Counted from the stretch's first letter, positions 8,933 through 18,008 are shown. The stretch: DNA of 64,000 bases from GWF2-43-63 sp035390965 (GCA_035390965.1 DAOPKE010000001.1:27456-91455); one strand, 5' to 3'. Translations and numbers: made by a program. The notes: generated by a model not told the origin, from the letters alone.

Positions 8933-9709
8933 TCAATTGTATTTTCTGGTGAACGGATATTTCATGATGATTATGAAATGTGCCCATAGTGTGCGGCACA
9001 GACCGAAATGTTTTTTCATAATGCAAAAACGCTCCTTCCACGATTTCTTGCGATGTTGTGCCGACAGGCCCGAAATCATGAACCTGGAAATGTAATCGTC
9101 AATGAACAGGTTGTGCTTTGACACGGCAAGTACTTTTGCTGTCCAGTCATAATCTGCCGAAATTCTGTATTGCAAATCATATAACGGAGCAATGGATTTC
9201 CGCACCAGGATTGACTGATGGCACACTACCAATCCACGGAGCAAATGCTTTTTTTTCAGATTGGCCGGTGCAATTTTATGGCGCTCTCCCAATGGCTGAT
9301 CATTTTCTCCAATCATGAGCGATTGTCCGTAAACCACATCCGAAGACGGATTCAGTCTTAATGCATTTTCTATTTTTTCAACAGTATGCTCATCAAATAT
9401 TTTATCTCCGGCGTTGATGAACCATACAAAATCGCCGGTAGCCATTTGCATGCCTTTGTTCATCGCATCATACAGACCTTTGTCGGGCTCGCTTATGTAG
9501 CGGAAATCCGATGATTTCACCGCTGGATATTTTCCTTCTGCAATTTCTTTTTCAAACCGTTGGATTATTTCAACTGTTTTATCTTTTGAATTTCCATCAA
9601 CAATAACATACTCAACGCTGCCATTTTTTTGCTGCAGCACGCTCTGCATGGTCTTTTCGAGAACCTTCTCTGCGTTGTAGGTGATGGTGATGATTGAAAC
9701 TACAGCCAT
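8933..9709 (-). CDS. Family 2 glycosyltransferase
   Basis: A 258-residue soluble GT-A glycosyltransferase of the WcaE/colanic-acid-like type. Seen: SIITITYNAEKVLEKT at the N-terminus, VDGNSKDKT nucleotide loop at about 38-46, SEPDKGLYDAMNKG (about 73-86), a motif common to this subgroup, WFINAGD in the DxD position, and RISADYDW near 183. It is the last gene of a minus-strand unit that begins at YfhO and includes gmd and fcl, with two bases between it and fcl. The likely task is adding a sugar, possibly fucose from the neighbouring pathway, to a surface glycan; donor assignment is inference from context only. Confidence 0.88.
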   Translation of the reverse strand: MAVVSIITITYNAEKVLEKTMQSVLQQKNGSVEYVIVDGNSKDKTVEIIQRFEKEIAEGKYPAVKSSDFRYISEPDKGLYDAMNKGMQMATGDFVWFINAGDKIFDEHTVEKIENALRLNPSSDVVYGQSLMIGENDQPLGERHKIAPANLKKKHLLRGLVVCHQSILVRKSIAPLYDLQYRISADYDWTAKVLAVSKHNLFIDDYISRFMISGLSAQHRKKSWKERFCIMKKHFGLCRTLWAHFIIIMKYPFTRKYN

Positions 9710-9711
9710 TT

Positions 9712-10635
9712 TTATTTATTCAGATACCACTGATACACTTTTTCAATGCCTTCTTTCAACGTTGTTTTGTGTTTCCACCCCGATGCGTGCAGACGGCTCA
9801 CATCAAGCAGTTTGCGCGGTGTGCCGTCGGGCCTGGTGGTATCATATACCATTTTGCCTTCGTATCCCACAACCGATTTCACCGTTAATGCAAGTTCATT
9901 GATGGACAAATCTTCACCGGTTCCGATGTTTACATGAATCTCTTCGGAATAATGCTGCATCAGATGCACCAAAGCATCGGCAAGATCATCCACATACAGA
10001 AATTCGCGCAGCGGTTTGCCTGTGCCCCACAAAACAACTTCCGGCATATTCTCAATTTTCGCTTCATGGAATTTCCGGATCATTGCAGGAAGTACATGCG
10101 ATGAATTGAGGTCGAAGTTGTCGTTGATGCCGTAGAGATTTGTGGGCATGGCTGAAATGAAATCGCATCCGTACTGTCGGCGGTAGAATTTGCACAATTC
10201 AAGTCCCGAAATTTTTGCAATGGCATACGCTTCATTGGTTGGTTCCAGTGCTCCTGTGAGCAGGAACTCTTCGCGAATGGGTTGTGGAGCCATTTTCGGA
10301 TAGATGCATGAGCTTCCGAGAAACAAAAGTTTTTTCACCTGATTCAGATATGCTGCATGAATCACGTTGAATTCAATCATCATGTTGTCATAGATGAATT
10401 CTGCAGGATATGTGTTGTTGGCATGAATACCGCCCACTTTTGCAGCTGCGAGAATAACGTAATCCGGTTTTTCCGAAGCAAAAAAATCGTTGACGGCTTT
10501 CTGATTGCGGAGGTCGAGCTCAGTTATATCGCGATGAATAATATCATTGAATCCGTGTTTTCTGAGAGATCTGACTATGGCTGAGCCGACAAGTCCGGTA
10601 TGACCTGCCACATAAATTTTTTCATTTAATTCCAT
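9712..10635 (-). CDS. fcl: GDP-L-fucose synthase
   Basis: Epimerises and reduces GDP-4-keto-6-deoxymannose to GDP-L-fucose using NADPH. The 307-residue short-chain dehydrogenase fold shows the nucleotide loop GHTGLVGSAI (11-20), GSSCIYP (about 107-113) with the conserved Ser and Cys, and the catalytic Tyr137-x3-Lys141 in AYAIAK. PTNLYGINDNF and DVPDGTPRKLLD-like sequence (RPDGTPRKLLD) are typical of Fcl/WcaG. It lies four bases downstream of gmd, which makes its substrate, so the two enzymes complete the GDP-mannose to GDP-fucose branch. Symbol wcaG is also used. Confidence 0.95.
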   Translation of the reverse strand: MELNEKIYVAGHTGLVGSAIVRSLRKHGFNDIIHRDITELDLRNQKAVNDFFASEKPDYVILAAAKVGGIHANNTYPAEFIYDNMMIEFNVIHAAYLNQVKKLLFLGSSCIYPKMAPQPIREEFLLTGALEPTNEAYAIAKISGLELCKFYRRQYGCDFISAMPTNLYGINDNFDLNSSHVLPAMIRKFHEAKIENMPEVVLWGTGKPLREFLYVDDLADALVHLMQHYSEEIHVNIGTGEDLSINELALTVKSVVGYEGKMVYDTTRPDGTPRKLLDVSRLHASGWKHKTTLKEGIEKVYQWYLNK

Positions 10636-10639
10636 GATG

Positions 10640-11704
10640 CTATTCCAGGTTTTTTTTTACAAATTCAAGATCATATTTCACCATGATCCGAACGAGTTCC
10701 TCAAATGATGTTTTGGTGGGATTCCAGCCCAGTGTTTTCCGGGCTTTTGATGGATCGCCCTGTAATTGTTCAACTTCAGTCGGACGGTAATATTTGGGAT
10801 CAACTTCGACAAGAGTATTTCCTGTTTTGACATCGATTCCTTTTTCGTTTTCATTCTCACCTTCCCAGCGAAGTTCAATGCCGGCTTCGGCAAATGCGAG
10901 CGTGCAGAATTCGCGCACAGAATGCATCTGCCCGGTAGCAATGACAAAATCCTCAGCTGTATTATGCTGAAGAATCAGCCACATGCATTCGATGTAGTCT
11001 TTTGCATAGCCCCAGTCTCGCATGGCGTTCAGATTGCCGAGATATAGTTTTTTCTGCAATCCATGTGTAATGCGGGCCGCTGCCAGTGTGATTTTGCGTG
11101 TTACAAAAGTTTCACCGCGCCGTTCGCTTTCGTGATTGAAAAGAATGCCGTTGGCTGCAAAAATATTGTAAGCTTCGCGATAATTTTTTGTAATCCAGAA
11201 TCCATACAACTTTGCAACTCCGTAGGGTGAGCGCGGATAAAACGGTGTGTTTTCCGATTGAGGGACTTCCTGTACTTTCCCATACAATTCAGAAGTGGAG
11301 GCCTGATATATTTTTGTTTTCTTTTCCAGGCCAAGTATTCGCACAGCCTCAAGTACACGAAGGGTTCCAATGGCATCGGTTTCTGCAGTGTATTCAGGAA
11401 CTTCGAATGAAACTTTTACATGTGATTGTGCTGCCAGATTGTATATTTCGTCCGGCTGTACCGATTGAATGATTCTGATGATGGAAGATGAATCGGTCAG
11501 ATCGCCGTAATGAAGCTCGATTTTTTTCTGATGCTTCATGTCTTCAATCCATTCATCAAAATACAAATGTTCGATACGTCCGGTATTGAAGTAGGATGCG
11601 CGGCGCATGAGCCCATGAACATCATATCCCTTTTCGAGCAGAAATTCAGCCAGATAAGACCCGTCCTGACCTGTGATACCTGTAATCAGTGCTGTTTTTT
11701 TCAT
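10640..11704 (-). CDS. gmd: GDP-mannose 4,6-dehydratase
   Basis: Converts GDP-D-mannose to GDP-4-keto-6-deoxy-D-mannose with bound NADP, the first committed step to GDP-fucose. From ATG 11704 it is 354 residues: ALITGITGQDGSYLAEFL (glycines 9, 12, 15), RRASYFNTGRIEHLY, catalytic Thr137 and Glu139 in STSELYG, Tyr161-x3-Lys165 in YGVAKLYG, and NHESERRGETFVTRKI. The longer frame starting at TTG 11716 would overlap the stop of the YfhO gene and adds nothing conserved, so the ATG is chosen. It sits four bases after YfhO and four before fcl, in one operon. Confidence 0.96.
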   Translation of the reverse strand: MKKTALITGITGQDGSYLAEFLLEKGYDVHGLMRRASYFNTGRIEHLYFDEWIEDMKHQKKIELHYGDLTDSSSIIRIIQSVQPDEIYNLAAQSHVKVSFEVPEYTAETDAIGTLRVLEAVRILGLEKKTKIYQASTSELYGKVQEVPQSENTPFYPRSPYGVAKLYGFWITKNYREAYNIFAANGILFNHESERRGETFVTRKITLAAARITHGLQKKLYLGNLNAMRDWGYAKDYIECMWLILQHNTAEDFVIATGQMHSVREFCTLAFAEAGIELRWEGENENEKGIDVKTGNTLVEVDPKYYRPTEVEQLQGDPSKARKTLGWNPTKTSFEELVRIMVKYDLEFVKKNLE

Positions 11705-11708
11705 TATT

Positions 11709-14192
11709 TTATTCAATTGATTCAGTAGAATTATCAGCTTTATTATTGTTGCGAATCCATTTCCAGATCAAGAGACCAATGATTGAAATCAGCGCCAGAC
11801 CTGCGATTACAGACCCCCATAATGATATTTTCTGTCCTTTTATATACAGTTCATCTTTGCAGGTAAACTGAATTACATGATTGCCTGCAGGCACCTGTAA
11901 TCCGCGCAGAATGTAGTTTACGCGAATAATGGGCACGTCTTTTCCATCAATGGTGGCTTTCCATGTTTTATAAAATACTTCTGAGAAAACGGCCAGCTGA
12001 TTCTTTGTGTTTGTTGTTTTATAGCTGATTGCGCCTGGAGAATAATCCATCATTACGATTGCTGCGGAGCTATCAGCTGTTGTTTGTAAAGCTTCAGGAC
12101 TACTGAGTTTATCTTTCCAAACCTGATCGATAACTGCGGTCGTGCGCGGGTTGAAATCAGTTATGGCCACAATTTCCTCATCGGGTCCATTTACCCATTT
12201 CAATGTATCGACAAACCAGGCGTTTCCGAGAGCATCGGGATTTTTCTGCACTCCGGTTCCACCGGTTTCCCTGTTGGGAACAATAACATAGCGGGTATTC
12301 AGCATGTTCAGAACATTCACATTGATTTTTTCGGAAAGGTGATAATCGATGATATCCTGATAGCGTCTGAGTTTAGCGGGGCTGTAGCCGCCAATGGATT
12401 TGTGGTAGTAAGAAGTATTGGATTCGTTGAAAGTGCTGCTGGCAAGATTAAGTACCCGGTAATTCGGGTCTTTGTCTTCAAGAATGATTTTATCGGCCTC
12501 GGTCATCTGAAATGTTTTTGCTTTGCGTTTGGGAACAAAATTGTCATTTCCAAGAAAACGGCGGTCAACGACCCACAGGTCAATCAGAATGAGTGCGCCA
12601 AGCCCGATGATGAGATAATTGTTTTTGAATCGGTATTTCAGAAATGCCCACATGAGGCCGAAGGCAAGGAAGATAAAAGCAAATGATCGCCAAGCATCGT
12701 TGACCATCATTGATTTTCGGTCGGCCTGCAGTGAGTCAATGAGCCAATCCGGATAGTTTGCATCAGATGCAGAAGAAAAGTCAAACAAACCACCGCCAAG
12801 CACTGCGAAAATAAGCGTAAGGCCTCCGGTAATTCCTCCGGCGATATATAGTTTTTTCAGCAGCGCTTCTTTTTTATTTTCGTCTTTGTATTGCTCAATA
12901 AATTCTTTGATGGCTAATATGGCGAGAATGGCCATGGTAACACCAGCGATAGTCAGAGCCATGGCCGGAGTTCTGAATTTATTGTACATCGGCAGATTAT
13001 CGAAAATGAACTGATTGAATCCTCCGAGATTTTTACCCCAGGCCAGCATGACAGAAAGGATGGTTGCGGCAAGCAACCACCATTTTTCTTTTCCTTTCAC
13101 GAGAATCAATCCTAAAACAAAAAGGAAACAAACAATGGCTCCGGCATAGACTGGTCCCGATGTAAAGGGCTGTGCGCCCCAATAGGTGGGGGCATATTTG
13201 CAGAAATTCTTGCCCTGAGCACCACCAACACCATTTGCCTTCAATGTTTTGTAACATTCCGATTCATTGCCGATATTGTAGTGGGAGCTGGCGCCATAGA
13301 GATTTGGGATCAGCAAGGTCCATGTTTCACCAATGCCATAACTCCATTGATATGCATAGTCAATATCAAGCCCTGACCCTTCTTTTTGACCTTTGGGATT
13401 ATTTTTAAGAACCGCACCGCCACGCATGGTTTCTTTGGTGTAGTCCATGATGGTAATCATTCTTCCGATGGATGGCAGAACGGCGATTCCCGCAACGATT
13501 AACAGAATAGCAGAAACCTTGAGAAAATGTTTTATTGCCTTTTCTTTTATTGCATAGATGAAATAGGTAACAAACATAATGGCAATAATCAGCAAGAGAT
13601 AGTAGCTGATTTGCTGATGATTGTAATAAATATGAATACCGGTAAAGATAAGGGTTGTCAGAATGCCGATCAGATATTTTTTTTGATAAGTGAGAATGAT
13701 TCCACCAATGACCGGCGCCATAGTAGCCATGGCCAGTCCTTTGTTTACATGACCGGCATCGATAATAATCAGATTATAGGATGCAAAAGCATAAGCAATA
13801 GACCCAACAATTGCAAGCCATGGTTTGACATTAAAAGCCATCAGCAGGATATAAAAGCCAATAAGATACAGAAAGACAATACCCACATGCAGCCCGGGAA
13901 GATTGAGCCGCAGAATAATGCTCAGATCTTTGAAAATATTGGTCATGGGTGGGGCATAGGTGTAATTGGCCGGCATGCCGCCAAACATTGTGTTTGACCA
14001 ATATGCGTATTCTCCGGTTTTTTCATAATGATCCCTGATATCTTTCCCCCAAGCCTGGGCACTTGCAACATCGCCCTGTGGCAGGTCTTTGTTGTCAAAA
14101 ACAACAGGAGAAAAATATGCAACGGATAAAGCAATAAAAATCAAAACAGCAATGAGATGAGGAAACCAAAGCCTGATATTAATTCTTTTCAT
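11709..14192 (-). CDS. YfhO family multi-spanning membrane protein
   Basis: An integral membrane protein with about 13 predicted helices; YfhO relatives resemble GT-C membrane glycosyltransferases and have been linked to glycosylation of envelope polymers, so a polyprenyl-sugar-dependent transferase role is plausible but unproven. From ATG 14192 it is 827 residues. An early acidic loop with KDLPQGDVASAQ (family-typical), a NTMFGGMPANYTYAP segment and repeated hydrophobic helices to about residue 530 are visible; a soluble region follows, and a last helix lies near the C-terminus. The frame extends to TTG 14222, but that codon lies inside the -7 box, so the ATG is preferred. It leads the YfhO-gmd-fcl-glycosyltransferase unit. 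Confidence 0.88.
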   Translation of the reverse strand: MKRINIRLWFPHLIAVLIFIALSVAYFSPVVFDNKDLPQGDVASAQAWGKDIRDHYEKTGEYAYWSNTMFGGMPANYTYAPPMTNIFKDLSIILRLNLPGLHVGIVFLYLIGFYILLMAFNVKPWLAIVGSIAYAFASYNLIIIDAGHVNKGLAMATMAPVIGGIILTYQKKYLIGILTTLIFTGIHIYYNHQQISYYLLLIIAIMFVTYFIYAIKEKAIKHFLKVSAILLIVAGIAVLPSIGRMITIMDYTKETMRGGAVLKNNPKGQKEGSGLDIDYAYQWSYGIGETWTLLIPNLYGASSHYNIGNESECYKTLKANGVGGAQGKNFCKYAPTYWGAQPFTSGPVYAGAIVCFLFVLGLILVKGKEKWWLLAATILSVMLAWGKNLGGFNQFIFDNLPMYNKFRTPAMALTIAGVTMAILAILAIKEFIEQYKDENKKEALLKKLYIAGGITGGLTLIFAVLGGGLFDFSSASDANYPDWLIDSLQADRKSMMVNDAWRSFAFIFLAFGLMWAFLKYRFKNNYLIIGLGALILIDLWVVDRRFLGNDNFVPKRKAKTFQMTEADKIILEDKDPNYRVLNLASSTFNESNTSYYHKSIGGYSPAKLRRYQDIIDYHLSEKINVNVLNMLNTRYVIVPNRETGGTGVQKNPDALGNAWFVDTLKWVNGPDEEIVAITDFNPRTTAVIDQVWKDKLSSPEALQTTADSSAAIVMMDYSPGAISYKTTNTKNQLAVFSEVFYKTWKATIDGKDVPIIRVNYILRGLQVPAGNHVIQFTCKDELYIKGQKISLWGSVIAGLALISIIGLLIWKWIRNNNKADNSTESIE

Positions 14193-14219
14193 TGAGGTGC
14201 GTTTTACAAAAATGAATTG

Positions 14220-14227
14220 CAAAAATA
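14220..14227 (-). promoter_or_regulatory. Putative -7 box of the YfhO-gmd-fcl operon
   Basis: TATTTTTG on the minus strand, 28 bp before ATG 14192, matches TAnnTTTG. No TTG at the ideal distance upstream. It supports the ATG 14192 start. The remaining spacer to 14388 shows nothing else. Confidence 0.5.
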
Positions 14228-14388
14228 AGGTTTTTTATTGTTGCTTTGGTTTAGTTTGTTTATGGTGTATGTTTTATAGCAATGATTGAAATAAATAAAT
14301 GATTGAATCATTCACAGAATGCTAATTTCGGCATAAACATTCTTTGGTGCCCTGCTTCGATAATCATGAAAAATCAATAAGAAAAACA

Positions 14389-15048
14389 CTAACCTTGTTT
14401 GTTCAGGTTTGATTCGATGAATTCTTCAATATTAAAAAAGTGTTGTTCAATCTCGAGTAGTCTTGAAGGATCGAAATTCCACCATTGAATCTTTTGAAGG
14501 TTCTGAATTTGTTCTTCTGTGAAACGATACTTTACAATCTGAACAGGGACTCCCACTGCAATGGCATAAGGAGGAATATCTTTTGAAACCACGGCTCCTG
14601 CACCAATAATGGCTCCATCGCCAATGCTTACTCCGTCAAGTATTGTAACATTGGCACCTATAAACACATCGTTTCCAATGGTGATGGTTTTTCTTTCATT
14701 GAGTTTATCGGTGGTGCACAAACTGATTCCATTCTGCCTGGCAGTTGAATAAAACATAGGTGCAGTGCTGATGCCATTGGTTGGATGGACTCCCCATCCG
14801 CATAAAAGATTGGGACCAATAGAACAGAATTTCCCGATTTTTGTATTGTTGATCCATGAATTCATTGAAATGTAGGTATAATCTCCTACTTCTGCATCCC
14901 GGATATGTCCGGGAATAGCTATTTTGACGTGTTTTCCCTTTTTGATTCTTTTTGAGCCGGATCTGATATAACTCAGAAAGACATTGTTTTCTCTGAATCG
15001 CATAAATTCAAAGAAAGTAGTGAAAAGGTCTTTTATTTTACCGAACAT
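14389..15048 (-). CDS. CatB-like hexapeptide-repeat O-acetyltransferase
   Basis: A 219-residue left-handed beta-helix acyltransferase, expected to acetylate a hydroxyl of a sugar from acetyl-CoA. Hexapeptide repeats are visible at about 38-75 (AEVGDYTYISMNSWINNTKIG) and 125-165 (TIGNDVFIGANVTILDGVSIG, GAIIGAGAVVSKDIP). LLCGWGVHPTNGIS holds the likely catalytic histidine, as in the xenobiotic acetyltransferase/CatB subgroup. It lies nine bases downstream of the DUF115-like gene, so the pair is co-transcribed. In this neighbourhood it most likely decorates a surface glycan rather than chloramphenicol, but the substrate is not determinable. Confidence 0.87.
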   Translation of the reverse strand: MFGKIKDLFTTFFEFMRFRENNVFLSYIRSGSKRIKKGKHVKIAIPGHIRDAEVGDYTYISMNSWINNTKIGKFCSIGPNLLCGWGVHPTNGISTAPMFYSTARQNGISLCTTDKLNERKTITIGNDVFIGANVTILDGVSIGDGAIIGAGAVVSKDIPPYAIAVGVPVQIVKYRFTEEQIQNLQKIQWWNFDPSRLLEIEQHFFNIEEFIESNLNKQG

Positions 15049-15057
15049 ATTATTGAT

Positions 15058-15915
15058 TTAAGACACTGATTTACGTTTAAATGCATCGATGAAGGATTCT
15101 GGAGTGGCATTGAAAACTGTACTTTTTGTGGTTTTTGAATATTGCTCTATTTCATGATAACCCTTAAACATGAAATAGAGAAATGAAAGCATGGTTGCCA
15201 GATCAAATTCCATTGTCCGTGCATTTTTTGCCGCGTCTTCTTTGTCGTAGAAGTGAAAATCATTCAGACGAAGCTTGTTTTTTTCATCAACCCACAGGTT
15301 TTTCAGCCAGTCGTTTTCGCTTCCGATGAGGTATATTTCGCTATATCCCGAATATATAGCCAGCATGAGCGCCGCAACCAAAACATTCTGTGCGCGTGGC
15401 ATTCCGAGTTGTTTTCTGTATGCGAATTTTTTCAGAAAACGAAAACCTTCTACTTTTGTTTTATTGTAGTAACATATTGTGATGTTGTTGTTTTTTTTCA
15501 GAATTTGGTTGATTTCTTTTTCCTTGCATGCCTGCCATGGCAGATAAAGTTGCATTTCCCATGTTACTTGAGAAGTCAGATGCTGATAAAAGTCCAACAC
15601 TTTTTCCTTTTGTTTTTCTTGTTTTACATCAAACCAGAAAGCCGGATCGCATAGGACATATGTTTCTGGTTTGAGTTCGGCAAATATGTCTGTTGTTCCC
15701 ATAAAATTAATAGCAATCAGATCATGGGTTTCTGATATGTGGTTTAATGATTTTATTGTATTGTTCAATGATGGACCATTTCCTAAAACGATGCAATGCG
15801 AATGTTTTTTATTTATTTTTTTTGTTTTTGTGAAACGACTGATCCACAACAATCGGAATAATGAAAAAAAAGCATCAATGGAATTGTAAAACCATTGGAG
15901 TTGTTTCGGGTACAT
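15058..15915 (-). CDS. DUF115/GT42-like protein of a surface-glycan locus
   Basis: A 285-residue protein from ATG 15915. Its clearest feature is VLGNGPSLNN (GNGPSL at 45-50), a nucleotide-binding motif shared by DUF115 (MptE-like) proteins and the bacterial sialyltransferase family GT42. Later segments LIAINFMGTTD, YVLCDPAFWF and IYLIGSENDWL fit the same Rossmann-like fold: a strand followed by Asn or Asp at each expected position. It lies next to an acetyltransferase and near glycosyltransferases, so I infer a glycosyltransferase role, but neither donor nor acceptor is known. The longer frame from TTG 15945 overlaps the predicted promoter and is rejected. Confidence 0.7.
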   Translation of the reverse strand: MYPKQLQWFYNSIDAFFSLFRLLWISRFTKTKKINKKHSHCIVLGNGPSLNNTIKSLNHISETHDLIAINFMGTTDIFAELKPETYVLCDPAFWFDVKQEKQKEKVLDFYQHLTSQVTWEMQLYLPWQACKEKEINQILKKNNNITICYYNKTKVEGFRFLKKFAYRKQLGMPRAQNVLVAALMLAIYSGYSEIYLIGSENDWLKNLWVDEKNKLRLNDFHFYDKEDAAKNARTMEFDLATMLSFLYFMFKGYHEIEQYSKTTKSTVFNATPESFIDAFKRKSVS

Positions 15916-15934
15916 ACCTGATGTTTGTTTCTTG

Positions 15935-15962
15935 CAAATGTACAAAATATCGGATTATTCAA
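15935..15962 (-). promoter_or_regulatory. Putative promoter of the DUF115-like/acetyltransferase pair
   Basis: On the minus strand TTG (15962-15960), 17 bp, then TACATTTG (15942-15935), 20 bp before ATG 15915. The -7 box is perfect, the spacer short. Confidence 0.5.
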
Positions 15963-16002
15963 TGTTGTATTGTTTAGGGTATATAATCATACATGATTTC
16001 AT

Positions 16003-16033
16003 AAAAAAAGCGCCTTAATAAAGCGCTTTTTTT
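16003..16033 (-). terminator. Rho-independent terminator, bidirectional in form
   Basis: AAAAAAAGCGC (16003-16013) pairs with GCGCTTTTTTT (16023-16033) around a nine-base loop. It lies 20 bp past the stop of the lipoprotein gene, terminating the OmpA/lipoprotein unit; the A-tract would give a U-tract on the minus strand. Confidence 0.8.
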
Positions 16034-16052
16034 GAATTCTTTTATCAAGTCA

Positions 16053-16679
16053 TCAGTTATGCGAACTCAGATCCTCATAAATGATAGTGGGATAATCTTC
16101 GGTGGTGGTGCCTTCGGTTTTGATTACCCCGGTACTCAGATTGAACCAGATATACTTGTAATACACCGGGTCCTCACTGGTGGTTTCAAGTATCTTGATG
16201 CAGTTTGTAAAAGTACCTGCAGGAACAGTAACGGTTTCGTTCAGTGCAACAATTCTGCATGAATCAGAAACCGTACCCGAAGTATCGGTCCATGTCTCGG
16301 CCCAGAACTCGTCTACCGCAGGATTGGCATCACAAAACACAAGCATTGTTCCGCCGCCTTGCGAGCAGAGCATTGAGAATTTGGTATCATCGGCATACCA
16401 TTCCTGCGTAATTGTATACATTCCTGCAACGTTCCATGTTACATTTGCATACTTCTGAGCATTGATGCTATTGATGGTAAATGTCTGATTGAAATGGGGA
16501 GACCCGGCATCCGAATCATATGTGTCATATGTCCAGGTGGCGCCGGTTTTGAAGAATGTGAAAACGCTGCTGGTTGGAGTTGTTGGTGTATTGTTGTCTG
16601 GTTCGGGATCATCTTTTTTGCACCCTGTAAAGATGAGTGCAACAGCAAGCACAAGTGCTGCGGGCAGTAGTTTTTTCAT
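16053..16679 (-). CDS. Hypothetical lipoprotein
   Basis: A 208-residue predicted outer-membrane lipoprotein: signal peptide MKKLLPAALVLAVALIFTGC with a clear lipobox (FTGC, Cys20), then a charged linker (KKDDPEPDNN) of the kind that follows Bacteroidota lipobox cysteines. The mature part is short beta-strands with many Thr, Trp and Tyr residues (TGATWTYDTYD, EFWAETWTD, TNCIKILETT, KYIWFNLSTGVIK), probably a small beta-sandwich or lipocalin-like barrel. I do not recognise the family. It is 21 bp downstream of the OmpA-family gene and ends at a good terminator, so it is the second gene of that unit. Confidence 0.8.
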   Translation of the reverse strand: MKKLLPAALVLAVALIFTGCKKDDPEPDNNTPTTPTSSVFTFFKTGATWTYDTYDSDAGSPHFNQTFTINSINAQKYANVTWNVAGMYTITQEWYADDTKFSMLCSQGGGTMLVFCDANPAVDEFWAETWTDTSGTVSDSCRIVALNETVTVPAGTFTNCIKILETTSEDPVYYKYIWFNLSTGVIKTEGTTTEDYPTIIYEDLSSHN

Positions 16680-16700
16680 ATACCTGAAATTAATGTTTGT

Positions 16701-18008
16701 TTACAGTTTGATGAATTCGACGCGGCGGTTTTTTGATTTGTTTTCCGGGTTGTCATTGGGTCCGATGGGTTGACTTTCGCCCAATCCATCCGTTTCGATG
16801 CGGCTGGCATCGATACCAAAATCGTTGACCAGTTTTGTTTTTACATTGGCAGCGCGTCGTTTTGAAAGGTCAAGATTCATGGCATCATCGCCGTCGCTAT
16901 CGGTGTGTCCAACTATTTTTATCCGTACATCTGGGTTTTCCTTCAGAATATTGGCAATTTCGTTGAGCGATCCCTGTGATTCTGATTTTACAACATCTTT
17001 TCCGCTGTCGAAATAAATACCATAACTGATCAGTTTGCCTTCGGTCAGTAATTTGCTGCGCATATCAGGCGAAGCTGTGGTAATTTTCAGATTGGTAACA
17101 AAGGGGTGGCTGTTGCGATCCCAGCCAAAAAAGCGGAAACGGTTGAATTTCCCTTCAGCATAAATATTGGTTGGAACATCAAGTACTTTGGCACCCTGAT
17201 GATAAATACGAACACGACGTTTCTGAACCCAAATGATAACATGATTTACTTTTTCTTTTACTATTGGATTTTTCGATGCATTTCCTTCAAGCCAATCCTT
17301 CCCACTTTCGCCATAACCTTTAGATTCCCAGCCATCGGGAGCTAATGTGATGCGAAGCCCATATAATCCAGGATACAGGGCGTCCTCAATTTCGCGCACG
17401 TTTTCCGGATCTGTTTGGTATAAGGAAAGAACAATACCTCTGGAGTAATCTGCATCGGGTATGATATCAAACTCAAAAATGTAGTTGTCTGGAAATGCAA
17501 TGTCTTTTGAAAAGCAGTAAGTTGCATCTTCTCCGTTCAAATGAAACCATTTGCCTGGAGCTATATTGACGGTTTTTACTTCTCCACTGCTGTTCGATGT
17601 CCATAATGCAGGAAAGTCGCCGATGGCATCTTGTGAAAAATCCTCGAAGAAAAGAATTTTGTCGCCCGGAATGAAATCGTAAACCGAATAACTTTCCAGT
17701 TTCACATTGTTTTCTCCATTTTCCGAACTTGAGTTTTCCTCAACATTTTCGCTCTCTTCAGTGTTTTCGCCTTCAATGTTTTCTTCAGTTTCTCCATCTT
17801 CGGCATTTTTATCCTTGTCTTTGTTCTTTTTCTTAAAGACCCCATTAATGCCCTCTTCGGTTTTGTCAAAACCTTTGTCAATGGATTCATCTGTTTTTTG
17901 CTCCAGTTTTTCCTGTGCCTTGTTTTTGATTTTGCCTCCAATATCAATCTGAGCAAAAGAAATACTGCTGATCAATAAAGCAGTAAGAAGGATTAAGAAT
18001 TGTTTCAT
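16701..18008 (-). CDS. OmpA-family protein with acidic linker and jelly-roll-like middle domain
   Basis: A 435-residue exported protein anchoring to peptidoglycan. Signal peptide 1-19 (SSISFA). Residues about 20-60 are charged helix (KNKAQEKLEQKTDESIDKG); about 60-105 are low-complexity Glu/Asn/Ser; about 110-300 resemble a concanavalin-like jelly roll (ILFFEDFSQDAIGDFP, NYIFEFDIIPDADYS). Residues about 320-435 are the OmpA C-terminal domain: IYFDSGKDVVKSES, IKIVGHTDSDGDD, LSKRRAANVKTKLV and NRRVEFIKL, with the Asp and Arg that bind meso-diaminopimelate. There is no membrane beta-barrel, so it is probably periplasmic or surface-linked. A lipoprotein gene follows. The order is common in Bacteroidota but the role is unknown. 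Confidence 0.88.
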   Translation of the reverse strand: MKQFLILLTALLISSISFAQIDIGGKIKNKAQEKLEQKTDESIDKGFDKTEEGINGVFKKKNKDKDKNAEDGETEENIEGENTEESENVEENSSSENGENNVKLESYSVYDFIPGDKILFFEDFSQDAIGDFPALWTSNSSGEVKTVNIAPGKWFHLNGEDATYCFSKDIAFPDNYIFEFDIIPDADYSRGIVLSLYQTDPENVREIEDALYPGLYGLRITLAPDGWESKGYGESGKDWLEGNASKNPIVKEKVNHVIIWVQKRRVRIYHQGAKVLDVPTNIYAEGKFNRFRFFGWDRNSHPFVTNLKITTASPDMRSKLLTEGKLISYGIYFDSGKDVVKSESQGSLNEIANILKENPDVRIKIVGHTDSDGDDAMNLDLSKRRAANVKTKLVNDFGIDASRIETDGLGESQPIGPNDNPENKSKNRRVEFIKL

